NCBI RefSeq assembly: GCF_041053105.1
Contig: NZ_CP163444.1
Span: forward strand, 186,001 to 250,000
Source of the DNA: Streptomyces sp. R44
GTDB taxonomy: Bacteria; Actinomycetota; Actinomycetes; Streptomycetales; Streptomycetaceae
Reading direction: 5' to 3'
DNA length: 64,000 nucleotides
Part shown: positions 26,491 through 35,372 of the stretch, in pieces
Position numbering within the stretch: the first letter of the stretch is position 1
Layout of the letters: each line of letters begins with the position of its first letter
Position numbers and translations under genes: made by a program
The notes under the pieces: model-generated
The model's input: only the letters and a program-made list of their open reading frames with translations
Told to the model about the DNA's origin: nothing
The model's database searches: none

Positions 26491-26870
26491 TCTGGATCTC
26501 TGAGGGGCCCGGGGCGGCGTTGTCCAGCCTGGGGCAGGACGTGTGTGGTCCGGTCGGTGCCGTCGTGACCCCTACGACACCTCCGACCGTGCGAGGTCTT
26601 TGCAAAGACTGGTGGCGCTGGGCGCCGGCCGGTCCTCGCACGTTCTGCCCCCGCGGACCTGTCAGGTTCGGGATCCTCGATGGATGAGCTGCCGCACGGT
26701 GACGCGTTTTCTCCTCACGAGCTTCGAGCTCTGGACACGGCGCGCGCCCGTGCGGCTTGCGGCGCCGCGCACGGCTGATGAGGTGGCGGGCCTTGGAGCC
26801 CTGGAATTAGTGCGCCGTGCGGCCCCGCGTGCTCGCCTTCGAGAACGGCACCGGAGAAGGGGCGGGATCC
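26491..26870 (+). ncRNA. Non-coding left end of the IS110 element, candidate bridge-RNA region
   Basis: About 380 bases without a supported ORF precede the IS110 transposase. In IS110-group elements this left-end region is known to encode the structured bridge RNA that pairs with target and donor DNA. Several local inverted segments are present (for example GGTCTTTGCAAAGACT at about 26606 and CGAGCTTCGAGCTC at about 26718). Element ends were not determined, so the RNA is only inferred from the family. Confidence 0.35.
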
Positions 26871-28124
26871 ATGGACGTGTTCTGCGGGATCGACTGGGCG
26901 GAGGGACACCACGACGTCGCGCTCGTGGACGACACCGGCAAGCTGCTGGCCAAGTGCCGGATCAACGACGACCTGGACGGCTACCGACTGCTGCTGGACC
27001 TCCTGGCCGAGCACGGTGACACCGCCGAGACGCCGATCCCGGTGGCCATTGAGACCAGCCGCGGCCTGTTGGTCGCAACGCTGAGGCAGGGCCTTCGGAA
27101 GATTTACGCGGTCAACCCGATGGCTGCCTCCCGCTACCGCGACCGCCACGGAGTCAGCCGCAAGAAGTCCGACCCCGGCGACGCCCTGGTCCTCGCGAAC
27201 ATCATCCGCACGGACGCGCCGACGCACCGCACTTTGCCCGCCGACGCCGACCTGGCCCAGGCCGTCGCTGTCCTGGCCCGGGCGCAGCAGGACGCGGTCT
27301 GGAACCGGCAGCAGGTCGCCAATCACCTGCGGTCCCTCCTCAGGGAGTACTTCCCGGCGATGATCGAGGCATTCAAGGACAAGCCGGGAACCCTGACCCG
27401 CCCCGATGCTCGCCGCATCCTCGCCGTCGCACCCACGCCTGCCCTGGCCGCCAAGCTGCAGATGTGGAAGCTGACGGCCATGCTCCGGCGAGCCGGCCGC
27501 CGCCGAGGTATCGAAGCCGACGCCGAACGAATCCAGCAGTTCTTCCGCGAGGAGGCCCCTCGGCAGCTGCCCCTCGTCGAGGACGCCATGGGCGACGCCA
27601 TGGGCAAGCAGGCACCGGCCCTGCTGCTGCAGCTGGACGCGGCCTGCGAGGCGGTCGATGACCTGGCGCGTGCCACCGAGGAGGCATTTCGCTCGCACCC
27701 GGACGCGGCGATCATGCTGAGCTTCCCGGGGATCGGCCCCCAGGTCGGTGCCCGCATTCTGGGCGAGATCGGCGACGACAGGAGCCGGTTTGCCACGGCC
27801 GGAGGGCTGAAGGCGTACGCCGGCTCGGCCCCGATCACCCGGGCCTCCGGCAAACGCCGCTACGTCGGACGCCGGTTCGTCAAGAACAACCGGCTCAACC
27901 ACGTCGGCCACCTGTGGGCCTTCGCCTCCCTCAGCGGTTCATCCGGTGCGGACTCCCACTACCGGCGCCGCCGGGCAGGTGGGGACTGGCACATGCAGGC
28001 CCTGCGGCACCTGTTCAACCGGATGCTCGGCCAGCTCCACCACTGCCTCCTGGCACGCGTCCCATTCGATGAAGCAATCGCCTTCCCCTCAGAGCCCCAG
28101 GCAGCAGCGACAGCTACTGCGTGA
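26871..28124 (+). mobile_element. IS110-family transposase (intact)
   Basis: 417 residues from the ATG at 26871 (GAGAAGGGG upstream). The N-terminal RuvC-like DEDD domain shows DVFCGIDWAEGHHDVALVDD (Asp8), VAIETSRG (Glu61) and KKSDPGDALVLA (Asp101, Asp104). The C-terminal Tnp domain has LSFPGIGPQVGARILGEIGD and LKAYAGSAPITRASGKRR, with the catalytic Ser region intact. All key residues are present and there is no frameshift, so the enzyme should be functional. A partial relative lies at 30502-30945, suggesting repeated IS110 activity in this region. Confidence 0.92.
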
Positions 28125-28176
28125 ATAGGACGGCCCTGTCTCTCCGCTCCCGCCCGACGGGCGGCAGGATGTGCGG

Positions 28177-28671
28177 ATGGCGAAGAGCGAGATAGAACTG
28201 CTGGCCCTGCTGCGCGAACTTGATGACCCGGAGCAGCTGGAACGGCCGCTGCACTACGACCGCGCGGCGACCGGCCTCAAGTTCGGCGGGCTGGTGCGTC
28301 GGCTCGAAGTAGACTTCGGTGCCTCGTGCGAGTCCGAGCGGGACACCCAGGACTCCAGCGAGTACGGACGCGTACACGTGCCTGCGGACGCGACGGTCTG
28401 CGGGACACGGATCGTGGTCTGCGTGAGCAAGTTCGGCTCCCTGGCCGAGGTCTGCGCAGACAATCCGGGGGCCTTCCTCGGCACGGCCGAGGCCCACGAG
28501 GAGGGAGCGCTGGACCTCGGCGACCTCGCCACCGTGGAGCGGGCGCTGGCCGACCTCGGCTACGTGAGTGTCCCCGAGGAACTGTTGGAGAGCGACTACG
28601 AGGGCCCCAGCGCGCTGAAGCACCTCACGAGGCGGCCCACCTGGTGGACACGGTTCTTCGGCCTCTGGTGA
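28177..28671 (+). CDS. Hypothetical protein
   Basis: 164 residues starting MAKSEIELLALLRELDDPEQ; the ATG at 28177 has GGCAGGA seven bases upstream. It is acidic overall with a basic, Trp-rich C-terminus (LTRRPTWWTRFFGLW). No domain is recognised. It begins 52 bp after the IS110 transposase stop, so the element's right end is likely very close to its promoter. It is probably a chromosomal gene, given its codon use and ribosome-binding site, but its function is unknown. Confidence 0.6.
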   Translation: MAKSEIELLALLRELDDPEQLERPLHYDRAATGLKFGGLVRRLEVDFGASCESERDTQDSSEYGRVHVPADATVCGTRIVVCVSKFGSLAEVCADNPGAFLGTAEAHEEGALDLGDLATVERALADLGYVSVPEELLESDYEGPSALKHLTRRPTWWTRFFGLW

Positions 28672-28945
28672 CTCACCCGCCCGGCCTCCACCCTCAGCTG
28701 GCCTCTGGGCGCCGGCTGAGGCCCGGGGCGGACCCTCGGCAAGATCTGTAACGAGACGGCCTCACCCCCCATGGCTTGACGGCTAACTCCATGAGGTGTC
28801 TTTCACAGCCCGTACGAGACCTTCCGGCGCGATCAACCACCCTCCGCACTCCCGCTCTTCGACCGTCAACTGACCGATGTGCGGATGCGGCGCCGGGCGG
28901 ACAGTGGGAGACGCAGACCCCGTCCCACGGAGGGAATCTCCCGTC
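28672..28945 (+). other. Intergenic upstream of the second SsgA-like gene
   Basis: No gene seen. It contains a relatively AT-rich stretch at 28770-28810 (GGCTTGACGGCTAACTCCATG), which could hold a promoter (TTGACG as -35). Confidence 0.35.
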
Positions 28946-29413
28946 ATGCATCGTGACCAGTCACCCTTGCGAGCGCGTTCCACGCCCGAGCAATTGGCGC
29001 CGCTCCACCTGGGCATCGACCAGTTGCTCGACGAGTTCACCCGGCTGCCGATGCGGGCGAAGTTCCACTTCGACCCGGAGATGGCCGCGGTGATCACGGT
29101 CGAGTTCCTGGCTCAGCGCGGGCCCAGTCTCATCTGGCACATCGGCCGTGAACTCCTGCACCGGGGTGTGTCGTCCATGAGCGGGGCCTGCGACGTGCGG
29201 ATGTGGCCGACGCTGGACCGAGAGCGGCCCTCGTCGTGGCTGCTCCTGGAGTCCGAGGAGGTGGAGGCCCTGTTCGAGGTGCCCGCCGCGCCGCTGACGG
29301 AATGGCTGGCAGCCACGTACCAGATGGTCCCAGCCGAGCGGGAGATGGACGGCCTGAACTGGGACGCCTTCCTCATGGGCCTGCTCGACGGGCCGGGTAC
29401 GCCGACCGGATGA
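28946..29413 (+). CDS. SsgA-like sporulation/cell-division protein (second copy)
   Basis: 155 residues from the ATG at 28946 (GGAGGGAA 10 bases upstream). It shows the same family blocks as the copy at 22429: RAKFHFDPEMAAVITVEFLA, GPSLIWHIGRELLHRGVSSM, DVRMWPTLD, EVEALFEVPAAPLTEWLAAT. The N-terminus (about 35 residues) differs. SALPs act in septum placement and spore-wall maturation. The two copies differ at many positions, so this is an old duplication or independent acquisition. It ends in a strong hairpin. Confidence 0.88.
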   Translation: MHRDQSPLRARSTPEQLAPLHLGIDQLLDEFTRLPMRAKFHFDPEMAAVITVEFLAQRGPSLIWHIGRELLHRGVSSMSGACDVRMWPTLDRERPSSWLLLESEEVEALFEVPAAPLTEWLAATYQMVPAEREMDGLNWDAFLMGLLDGPGTPTG

Positions 29414-29419
29414 CCGAGC

Positions 29420-29449
29420 GCGTGTCCCGTCCGAGCGGACGGGACACGC
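29420..29449. terminator. 14-2-14 perfect hairpin after the SsgA-like gene
   Basis: GCGTGTCCCGTCCG-ag-CGGACGGGACACGC, starting 6 bases after the stop codon. Confidence 0.8.
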
Positions 29450-29523
29450 CCCCTGCTCGAAGCCGCCTGGCACGAACGGGTGGAGCACGGCTTCGCCACG
29501 TACACCATGGACCCTGGACTCTT

Positions 29524-29702
29524 TCAGGATGCCTTTGCGCCGCCGTGCTTCTCGATCTCGGTGGCCACCCGCGCCCCTCGGAAGAGCACCGGAAGCCACA
29601 GGAGACAGGCCAGCAGAGGGACCGCGGCGTAGACGGCCATGCCCACGCTGGAACCCAGTCCGTCCATGAGTGCGCCGAGGACGAGATAGCCGATGCCACC
29701 GC
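29524..29702 (-). pseudogene. C-terminal fragment of an MFS transporter
   Basis: The last ~58 residues of a leftward frame, IGYLVLGALMDGLGSSVGMA followed by a second helix (LLACLLWLPVLF) and a short charged tail, look like the final two helices of a DHA2-type exporter. The rest of that gene is missing. The frame is continuous with a transposase fragment on its upstream side, so an IS insertion followed by deletion created the junction at about 29702. Confidence 0.55.
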
Positions 29703-30073
29703 CCGGTGGTTCCTTCTGCAGGTCACCCTGCTTGCGGGCATCGGCCGCATGCTGATGAGCACGGCACACGGTGGAGTCGACACTCAGGTCCCACGTGATC
29801 GCGCCTTTCGCATCCGCCAGGGACTGGAGCCGGGTGAGGATGCGGTGCCAGGTGCCGTCCCGCTGCCACCGGCGGAACAGGTCGTAGACCCGGCCCCACG
29901 GCCCATACTCAACGGGGTGCGTCCCGCCACGGAACACCGGTCCGGACCCGGAACCATATGCCGTCGATCAGCTGCCGCCGGGACCAGACAGGCGGCCGCC
30001 CTGCCTGCGCCCCCTTCGGCAACAACGGCTCCAACGTCGCCCACTGCTCGTCCGTGAGATCTCCCCGGCCCAT
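29703..30073 (-). pseudogene. IS5-family (IS427-like) transposase, truncated
   Basis: From an ATG at 30073 the frame reads MGRGDLTDEQWATLEPLLPK, QAGRPPVWSRRQLIDGIWFR and GVPWRDAP, then changes frame in a CCCC run to VEYGPWGRVYDLFRRWQRDG, and on to WDLSVDSTVCRAHQHAA (first catalytic Asp of DDE) and KQGDLQKEPPGG. The remaining two-thirds with the other catalytic residues are lost. IS427-group elements can use programmed frameshifting, so the frame change alone is not proof of decay, but the C-terminal truncation is. Confidence 0.75.
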
Positions 30074-30119
30074 GAACCGTGATCATTCACAGCCCGAGAT
30101 CCACTTTCGATACACGGCC

Positions 30120-30500
30120 TAGCCCCACCACGTCCTCGTGACGTGGCCGGCGAGTTCAGACCGGCCCCGTGACGCATGCGTCGACCCCAGGAACGGGCAG
30201 GCAGGAGGAGTCTTTGCCCTGAGGGCGCCTGCGCTGACGCCGCGGGGCACCTCCTGGGAATGGTGAAGACGGCGACTCGGAAACACGGCATGACCACGTG
30301 GCGACTCCGCGAACGCACGGAGATCGGTGGAGCCGGTGAGGTCCGGGGCTGCACCAACGGCCGCCACAGCCCGTTCCACGGTGCCGTCGCCCTTCACCAA
30401 CCCTGCCGTGATACGGCACTGCTCGACCTGCGCGAGGAACACCGTGGCCTTGGGCCGTCCGAGTTCCGTGACTCCTCCGTCCTCGGCGAGGCCCCGCAGG
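30120..30500. other. Scar region between two transposon remnants, nothing recognised
   Basis: Open frames exist on both strands but none gives a recognisable protein or has a supported start. It is flanked by an IS5-like remnant and an IS110 remnant. Confidence 0.4.
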
Positions 30501-30501
30501 G

Positions 30502-30945
30502 CCCGCGCGGCTGACCCGCACCCAGATCCAGGCCGCCCTGAAGCGCGCCGGCCGCCAGCGCGGCATCGAAGTCGAGCAAGCAGATACATGCCCTCCTCAT
30601 TCAGCTGGACGACCACATCCGCTTCGCCGACACCCGCGGTCTCAAGGCCTACGCCAGCTCCTCGCCCATCACGCGCGCTTCCGGCAAGAAGTCCGCGATC
30701 ACCAGACGGTGGGTGAAGAACGACCGGCTCAACCACGCCGGCCGCCTCTGGGCCTTCGCCTCGCTCAGGGCATCCACCGGGGGCAACGCCTACCATCGGC
30801 GTCGACGCGAACAGGGCGACTGGCATGCCACCGCCCAGCCCAGCCCCTTCAACCGCATGATCGGCCAGCTCTACCACTGCCTCCAGAAGCGCGAGCTCTT
30901 CGACGAACAGTCCACGTTTCCTGCGTCGCCCTCGGTGGCGGAGGC
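30502..30945 (+). pseudogene. IS110-family transposase remnant
   Basis: Starts with LTRTQIQAALKRAGRQRGIE (middle part), then after an internal deletion and frame change reads FADTRGLKAYASSSPITRAS, KNDRLNHAGRLWAFASLRAS and NAYHRRRREQGDWHATAQ. These match the C-terminal half of the intact IS110 transposase at 26871 in order (there: KNNRLNHVGHLWAFASLSGS and SHYRRRRAGGDWHMQALRHL). The DEDD domain is absent. It is a related but distinct element, not a recent copy. Confidence 0.8.
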
Positions 30946-31056
30946 AGTGGCTGCGTGGTCAGTGAAGGACGCCTGCCGGCGCGCTCGTTGTAATGCCCAG
31001 CCGGCCGCCCGCAAGCATGCTGACGGCTGCCCACCAGCCGACCACGAGACGTCGCC

Positions 31057-31689
31057 CTATGGCTTGGAGGGCAGCGCCAAGGTTCGGGCGACGGCCGAGG
31101 TCACGGAGGCGGCATGGTCAGGCAGGTGTCGAGCAGTCCAGTCGGCTGTGAGGGCGACGAAGGCAATCAGGTCGCGTTCGGCATCGGAGAGAAGACGGCG
31201 GAGCTCGGTGACGGACACCTCGATTACCGGGCTGTCGCTCTGTTCGACGTCAACGGTCAGCCGGACGGTGTCGCCAAGGCGCTCGGCGAGAGGGTCGGGG
31301 TCGTGGCCGAACGAGGCACTCCCGCTGCCATCGAGGACCTCGTGCCAGTCACGCCAGTCCTCCAGGCCGGTGCAGCAGCCCGGAAGGAACGAGATTCCCC
31401 TGGAGCTGTCCGTGACCCGCAGGCCGCCGGCCGCGAAGAGGGTGTCGAGAGTGAGCAGTCCATGGAGAAAGGATCCGAGTGGATCCGCGGGCCGAGGCGG
31501 ACGGTCGTCATCCTCGGGGCTTGGATCGATGTCGTTGCAGTCGGCGAGGCGCATCAGCGCTGTTCCGACCTCAGTGGGACTGAGCCGGCCACTGAGTGGC
31601 AGGAAGCTGTACGGCTTGACGTCAGCGACAGGCCACAGCGCGAAGCCCTCAGTGGTGGAGATCTCCAGAACGGGCTGCATCACGATCAT
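31057..31689 (-). CDS. Hypothetical protein, about 210 residues
   Basis: The frame reads MIVMQPVLEISTTEGFALWP, KPYSFLPLSGRLSPTEVGTA, LGSFLHGLLTLDTLFAAGGL and VIEVSVTELRRLLSDAERDL. Codon use is normal for the genome and the fold appears mixed alpha/beta, soluble and acidic. No family is recognised. The start is uncertain (ATG 31689 or 31680, or an upstream GTG); I see no strong ribosome-binding site. It is flanked by transposon debris on one side and a tannase-like gene on the other. Confidence 0.55.
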   Translation of the reverse strand: MIVMQPVLEISTTEGFALWPVADVKPYSFLPLSGRLSPTEVGTALMRLADCNDIDPSPEDDDRPPRPADPLGSFLHGLLTLDTLFAAGGLRVTDSSRGISFLPGCCTGLEDWRDWHEVLDGSGSASFGHDPDPLAERLGDTVRLTVDVEQSDSPVIEVSVTELRRLLSDAERDLIAFVALTADWTARHLPDHAASVTSAVARTLALPSKP

Positions 31690-32010
31690 CAGGGCAGTGT
31701 TCCGCACCTCTGGTCGTCTCGCCTCTCCGTTACGCCAGAGTTCCTTGCTCAGGACTCCGGCAGAGGCCAATCATGCGACCCCGAGGTCTCAGGTCCAGGC
31801 ATTCGTCGGCGACGGCCCGCTCCCCAACTGGGACGGAGCCAAGAGGAGATCGACCGGCGCGTCCAGCGGCTCAACGCGATAGGGAAACGGTTCGACCCGC
31901 ACCCCCGAGGGGCGCGGGTCGGACCGTGTGTCGCGGGATGGCTCAGGCAGTACGGGTGCGTAGTCGGCGGAGCTTCCGGCGCAGAGGTCAGCGGGTCCGC
32001 CGCGGCCCGA
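31690..32010. other. Intergenic with a terminator-like hairpin
   Basis: No gene recognised. CGACCCGC-a-CCCC (31893-31905) pairs with GGGG-c-GCGGGTCG (31909-31921), a strong hairpin about 90 bp past the tannase stop on the minus strand. Confidence 0.45.
31893..31921 (-). terminator. Hairpin downstream of the tannase-like gene
   Basis: Eight plus four paired bases with one mismatch and a 3-base loop, positioned to end the leftward tannase transcript. Confidence 0.45.
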
Positions 32011-33630
32011 TCAGTACCGGGACGGGGTCACGCACCGGAAGTTCGAGGCCGCGTCCAGGTCCCCGTAGCCCTTGTAGTGGGACACCTGGGGGTACCGGCA
32101 CAGGTTGCGTGCGACCCGCTCGCCATTCGCGTTGATCAGTGTGGCGGGCAGCGTCTTGGGCGCCTTGCCGTGCTCGACCCAGGCGGTCAGGGCGGCGAGG
32201 CCGTCGGCCGAACCGTCCTGGCCGTTCAGGCCGCAGTGGCTGGTGTTCGGGGCGATGAAGAGACGGTAGAAGTCGTCGACCTTCTGGGCGCCGCCCATCT
32301 TCCGCTCGACCTGCTTGCGGTACTTCACGGTGCCCTGGGTCGGGATGTACTCGTCGGCGTCGCCGTGCCAGGTCAGCAGCTTGCCGCCGGAGGCGCGGAA
32401 GCCGGACAGGTCGGGGTCGTCCGTGCCGATGGTCTCGTCGTACTCGGCCCGGGACTGCTTGAACAGCTCGGTGAACTGGCTGTAGGTGATCGTCGAGACG
32501 TCGAAGGACGGGTCCTTCTTCACCCAGCGGGAGACCCAGTGGGCGGGCACCGGGAAGGGCGCGCCCTTGAGGGTGCCGTCGGTGCCGGGGAGGGTGGCCG
32601 CCAGGCCCTTGAGGTCGGCCCCGACGGGGACGCCGGGCCAGAGCTTCTTGCCGGTCGTGGTGCGCGGGCCGTCCCAGATCTTGCGGACCACGGCCGCGTC
32701 GGCCGCGGTGATGACCAGCTCCTTGCCTTCGCAGACGACCTTGGTGCCGATCAGCCGGCGCGGGTCGAAGTCGCAGCGGGAGGCGTCGTTGACCAGGCCG
32801 TCCTCGGCTCCGTCGAGCGGGTCGCAGGCCTTGACGGCGGCGTTGGTGAAGGCCTCCAGTTCGCAGCCGGTCGGGTAGGTCTTCTCGCTGTTCATCACGA
32901 CCTGCGGCCACAGCGTGGCGACCTCGTATTCGGCCCAGCTGATCGCGGGCGCGTCGGCGAGGATGCCGTCGTAGTCGTCGGGGTGGCGCTGGGCCTCCAT
33001 GTAGCCCTGGCGTCCGCCGGTGGAGCAGCCGGTGAAGTAGGCGTACGAGGCACGCTCGCCGTACATCGCGGCGACGACGTCCTTGCCGACGAGGGCCGCC
33101 TCGTGCTGGGAGCGGGAGGCGAAGTTCTCCAGGAGCGCCTTGTTGATCCGGCCCTCGCCGTTCAGGGCCCAGTCGACGTCGAGGACGTCACCGACGCCCG
33201 CGTCCGTGGTCGTGACGGCGTATCCGCTCTTGACCGCGCTGCCGAGCCCGACGCCGTTGTCGCCCGCGCGGTAGGCGGCGCCTCCGATCGCCTGGAAGCG
33301 GCCGTTCCAGCCCTGTTCGGGCAGCCAGGTCGTCACCTTGGCGTGGTCGCCGTCGCCCGGGTGCGTGAGGGTGACGGTCACCTCGCAGAAGGCCGGAACG
33401 CCGGTGACTTCGCCCCGGAGGATCCCGGTGCCCTTGATGGTTCCACCGGGCTGGCGGACCGCTGTCACGGACTCCACGTCAGTGCCTTCCGGGGCCTTCA
33501 CCGGCACGGTCCTGCAGGTGAGCGGCGTGGACGCGGCAGGGGTCTGGGTCTCCGCCGAGGCCGTCGGCAGGTACACGGCCGCGGAAAGCGGCACACCGGC
33601 CGCGAGGGCGATCAGGAGTCGTCGTTTCAT
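32011..33630 (-). CDS. Secreted tannase/feruloyl esterase family protein
   Basis: 539 residues from the ATG at 33630. A Sec signal peptide (MKRRLLIALAAGVPLSAAVY, cleavage near SAE) is followed by the tannase fold. The nucleophile is in YFTGCSTGGRQGYMEAQRHP, the acid in LTWHGDADEYIPTQGTV and the His in APNTSHCGLNG. The Cys before Ser and after His (CS...HC) form the characteristic disulfide joining the catalytic residues. It hydrolyses phenolic esters such as gallates or feruloyl esters outside the cell. A perfect operator of the CGNR-type regulon lies 120 bp upstream. The ribosome-binding site is weak (GGACGGAA); an upstream in-frame start at 33678 would spoil the signal peptide. Confidence 0.88.
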   Translation of the reverse strand: MKRRLLIALAAGVPLSAAVYLPTASAETQTPAASTPLTCRTVPVKAPEGTDVESVTAVRQPGGTIKGTGILRGEVTGVPAFCEVTVTLTHPGDGDHAKVTTWLPEQGWNGRFQAIGGAAYRAGDNGVGLGSAVKSGYAVTTTDAGVGDVLDVDWALNGEGRINKALLENFASRSQHEAALVGKDVVAAMYGERASYAYFTGCSTGGRQGYMEAQRHPDDYDGILADAPAISWAEYEVATLWPQVVMNSEKTYPTGCELEAFTNAAVKACDPLDGAEDGLVNDASRCDFDPRRLIGTKVVCEGKELVITAADAAVVRKIWDGPRTTTGKKLWPGVPVGADLKGLAATLPGTDGTLKGAPFPVPAHWVSRWVKKDPSFDVSTITYSQFTELFKQSRAEYDETIGTDDPDLSGFRASGGKLLTWHGDADEYIPTQGTVKYRKQVERKMGGAQKVDDFYRLFIAPNTSHCGLNGQDGSADGLAALTAWVEHGKAPKTLPATLINANGERVARNLCRYPQVSHYKGYGDLDAASNFRCVTPSRY

Positions 33631-33749
33631 GGGTTCCGTCCAAGAGGTAGGTGTGTACTCGGTCGCGTGGCGACACATGTGTACGGAGGAGGAGCAGGCC
33701 GGCGGCTGGAGCGAGGGCTCACGGCACGCCGAAGACTGACCCGGACCAT

Positions 33750-33770
33750 ATCACCGGTTAAACCGGTGAC
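33750..33770. promoter_or_regulatory. CGNR-type operator upstream of the tannase gene
   Basis: Arms ATCACC and GGTGAC around GGTTAAACC. The inner 19 bases (TCACCGGTT-a-AACCGGTGA) are a perfect palindrome, the most symmetric member of the set. Confidence 0.75.
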
Positions 33771-33875
33771 GTAAGGGTGTGGAGTTCAATTCTGCCGTGG
33801 CGCCGCCCTGTTACCACTCTGCGGGCTCGTCGGGCTCTGGAGAACAGTCAGTTGACGGTCCGCTTCCATGACTCC

Positions 33876-34585
33876 TCACCCCCTGCGCGCGAGTTTCAGG
33901 GACCGTGCATCCGCTTCCGGAGACGGCCGCCCTTCCTCCCTCAGCCACTGGGAGTCGTGCCCCTCGGCCCAGGACCGGCTGACGTACCCGGTACGCATCC
34001 CGAGCCGTGACCCCGGGTCCTCCAGGGCTCTGCGCATGTGCCCGATGACGACGAAGGTGATCGTCCAGGCCACCAGGTCGTGGACGAAGATCGCGCTGGT
34101 GCGGGAGATGAAGGGCAACAACCCCATGACCCACATCAGCAGTCCGGTGAACAGCATCACCAGGACGGCCCCGGCGATCCAGCCGGCATAGAGCTTCTGC
34201 CCCGCGTTGAACTTGCCGGCCGGGCGCGCCTCCAGCGAGGTCGGCACCTGCGGACGGCCCCCAGCCACTGCCGGTCGTACGGCGCGGACCGGTTCAGCCT
34301 GCGCAGGTCCGCGCGGAATGCGGCCGAGAACAGCCCGAGGAGGAAGGGCAGCGGCAGCGAGATGCCCGACCATTCGTGCAGGAGGACCAACAGATGCCGT
34401 CGCCCGACGAGTTGGGCGAGCGGTCCGAGGTAGAGACAGGCGGCGGTGGCGAGGCACACCAGCATCAGGTAGCCGGTGGCGCGGTGGACCATGCGTTCGG
34501 CGATGCTGAAGCGATGGACGCGGCCGGAGGGATCAGGCGGCGTCACTGTGCCGGTCTGCGCCGTCGAGCCAGCCGTCGGTCGCAT
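33876..34585 (-). pseudogene. Cytochrome b561-type membrane protein, frameshifted
   Basis: The first part (ATG 34585) reads RVHRFSIAERMVHRATGYLM and LLHEWSGISLPLPFLLGL, with haem-ligand His residues as in formate dehydrogenase gamma/cytochrome b561-like subunits. After YDRQWLG the frame changes in a G5 run (CCCCC on the plus strand at about 34258-34263; one G missing). It continues RPQVPTSLEARPAGKFNAGQ, LYAGWIAGAVLVMLFTGLLM, and SAIFVHDLVAWTITFVVIGH (more His ligands) to a stop at 33876. Four TM helices were intended. The gene overlaps the end of the upstream molybdoenzyme gene by 53 bp, so the two form an electron-transfer pair. A sequencing slip cannot be excluded. Confidence 0.75.
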
Positions 34586-35257
34586 GACCGCGTTCCTCCC
34601 AGAAGCCGGGAACGACCTGGTCGGTGACCGAGATGCCCGACAGCCACTTGGCCGACTTGCAGAAGTACATGGGCGCCACGAAGAGGCGGACCGGGCCGCC
34701 GTGCTCGTGGGTGAGGGGTCTGTCCTGCATGTTCAGCGCCACCAGGACGTCGGAGCGGCGGGCCTGCTCCAGGGTGAGGCTCTCGGTGTACGCCCCGTCG
34801 AAGCAGGTGAAGCGGACCGCCGCGCCCGGGGAGCGCACCCCCGAGGCGTCCAGGATGTCCGCCAGCTTCACTCCCTTCAAGGGCGTGTCGTCCACGCGCC
34901 ATCCGTCCGTGCACAGCACGCCGGCGACGACCCGCTCTGCGGCATCGCCCGCAGGTCGGCGGGGGTGTAGGTTTTCGGCTTGTCCACCAGACCGTCGACC
35001 GTGAGCACGTAGTCGGTCTCACCCTTGTGCGGCACCAATCCGACGACGCTGCAGTACCGGAAGCCGCCCGGATCGGGCAGCAGTCCGGTGAGGCCGGTCG
35101 AGTCGATCCGGGAGGCGGCGCCGAGGAACCTCTCCCAGCCGCGTTGCAGAGGAGGTGCGAGGGCGAGTGACGCGGCGCCCGCGCCGAGCATGCCCAGCAT
35201 CGCCCGCAGTCCCATCGGCGCTCCTCCCCCGGCCTCGGGCTTCGGTTTTCGTGCCAT
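34533..35257 (-). pseudogene. Sulfite-oxidase-like molybdopterin-dependent oxidoreductase, frameshifted
   Basis: The ATG at 35257 (GAGGAG about 10 bases upstream) begins MARKPKPEAGGGAPMGLRAM; the sequence continues YCSVVGLVPHKGETDYVLTV and VDKPKTYTPADLRAMPQS. One missing base at about 34939 throws the frame. The other frame continues with the molybdenum-ligand motif LCTDGWRVDDTPLKGVKLAD, then AAVRFTCFDGAYTESLTLEQ and VALNMQDRPLTHEHGGPVRL. Length and order match YedY/SUOX-fold proteins. With a downstream cytochrome b gene also frameshifted, the whole redox pair appears inactive, although the upstream stress operator is intact. Confidence 0.75.
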
Positions 35258-35351
35258 GGTCGCTGCGCTCCTCAACGTGATGGTGTTTCCGGAGAGGTGT
35301 GTCGTCGCCGTCCGGGTCGACACGTGTGAACGTTGCCGGATTCCGCATTGC

Positions 35352-35372
35352 GTCACCAGTTCAATCGGTGAC
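35352..35372. promoter_or_regulatory. CGNR-type operator upstream of the molybdoenzyme pair
   Basis: Arms GTCACC/GGTGAC around AGTTCAATC, 95 bp upstream of the ATG at 35257. A CTGTCAA core recurs 42 bp further right (about 35399) but without matching arms. Confidence 0.7.

Noticed and set aside
31114..33774. An 886-residue rightward frame across the tannase gene
   Set aside because: Shadow of the tannase and hypothetical genes on the other strand; low-complexity Gly/Val/Asp-rich translation.
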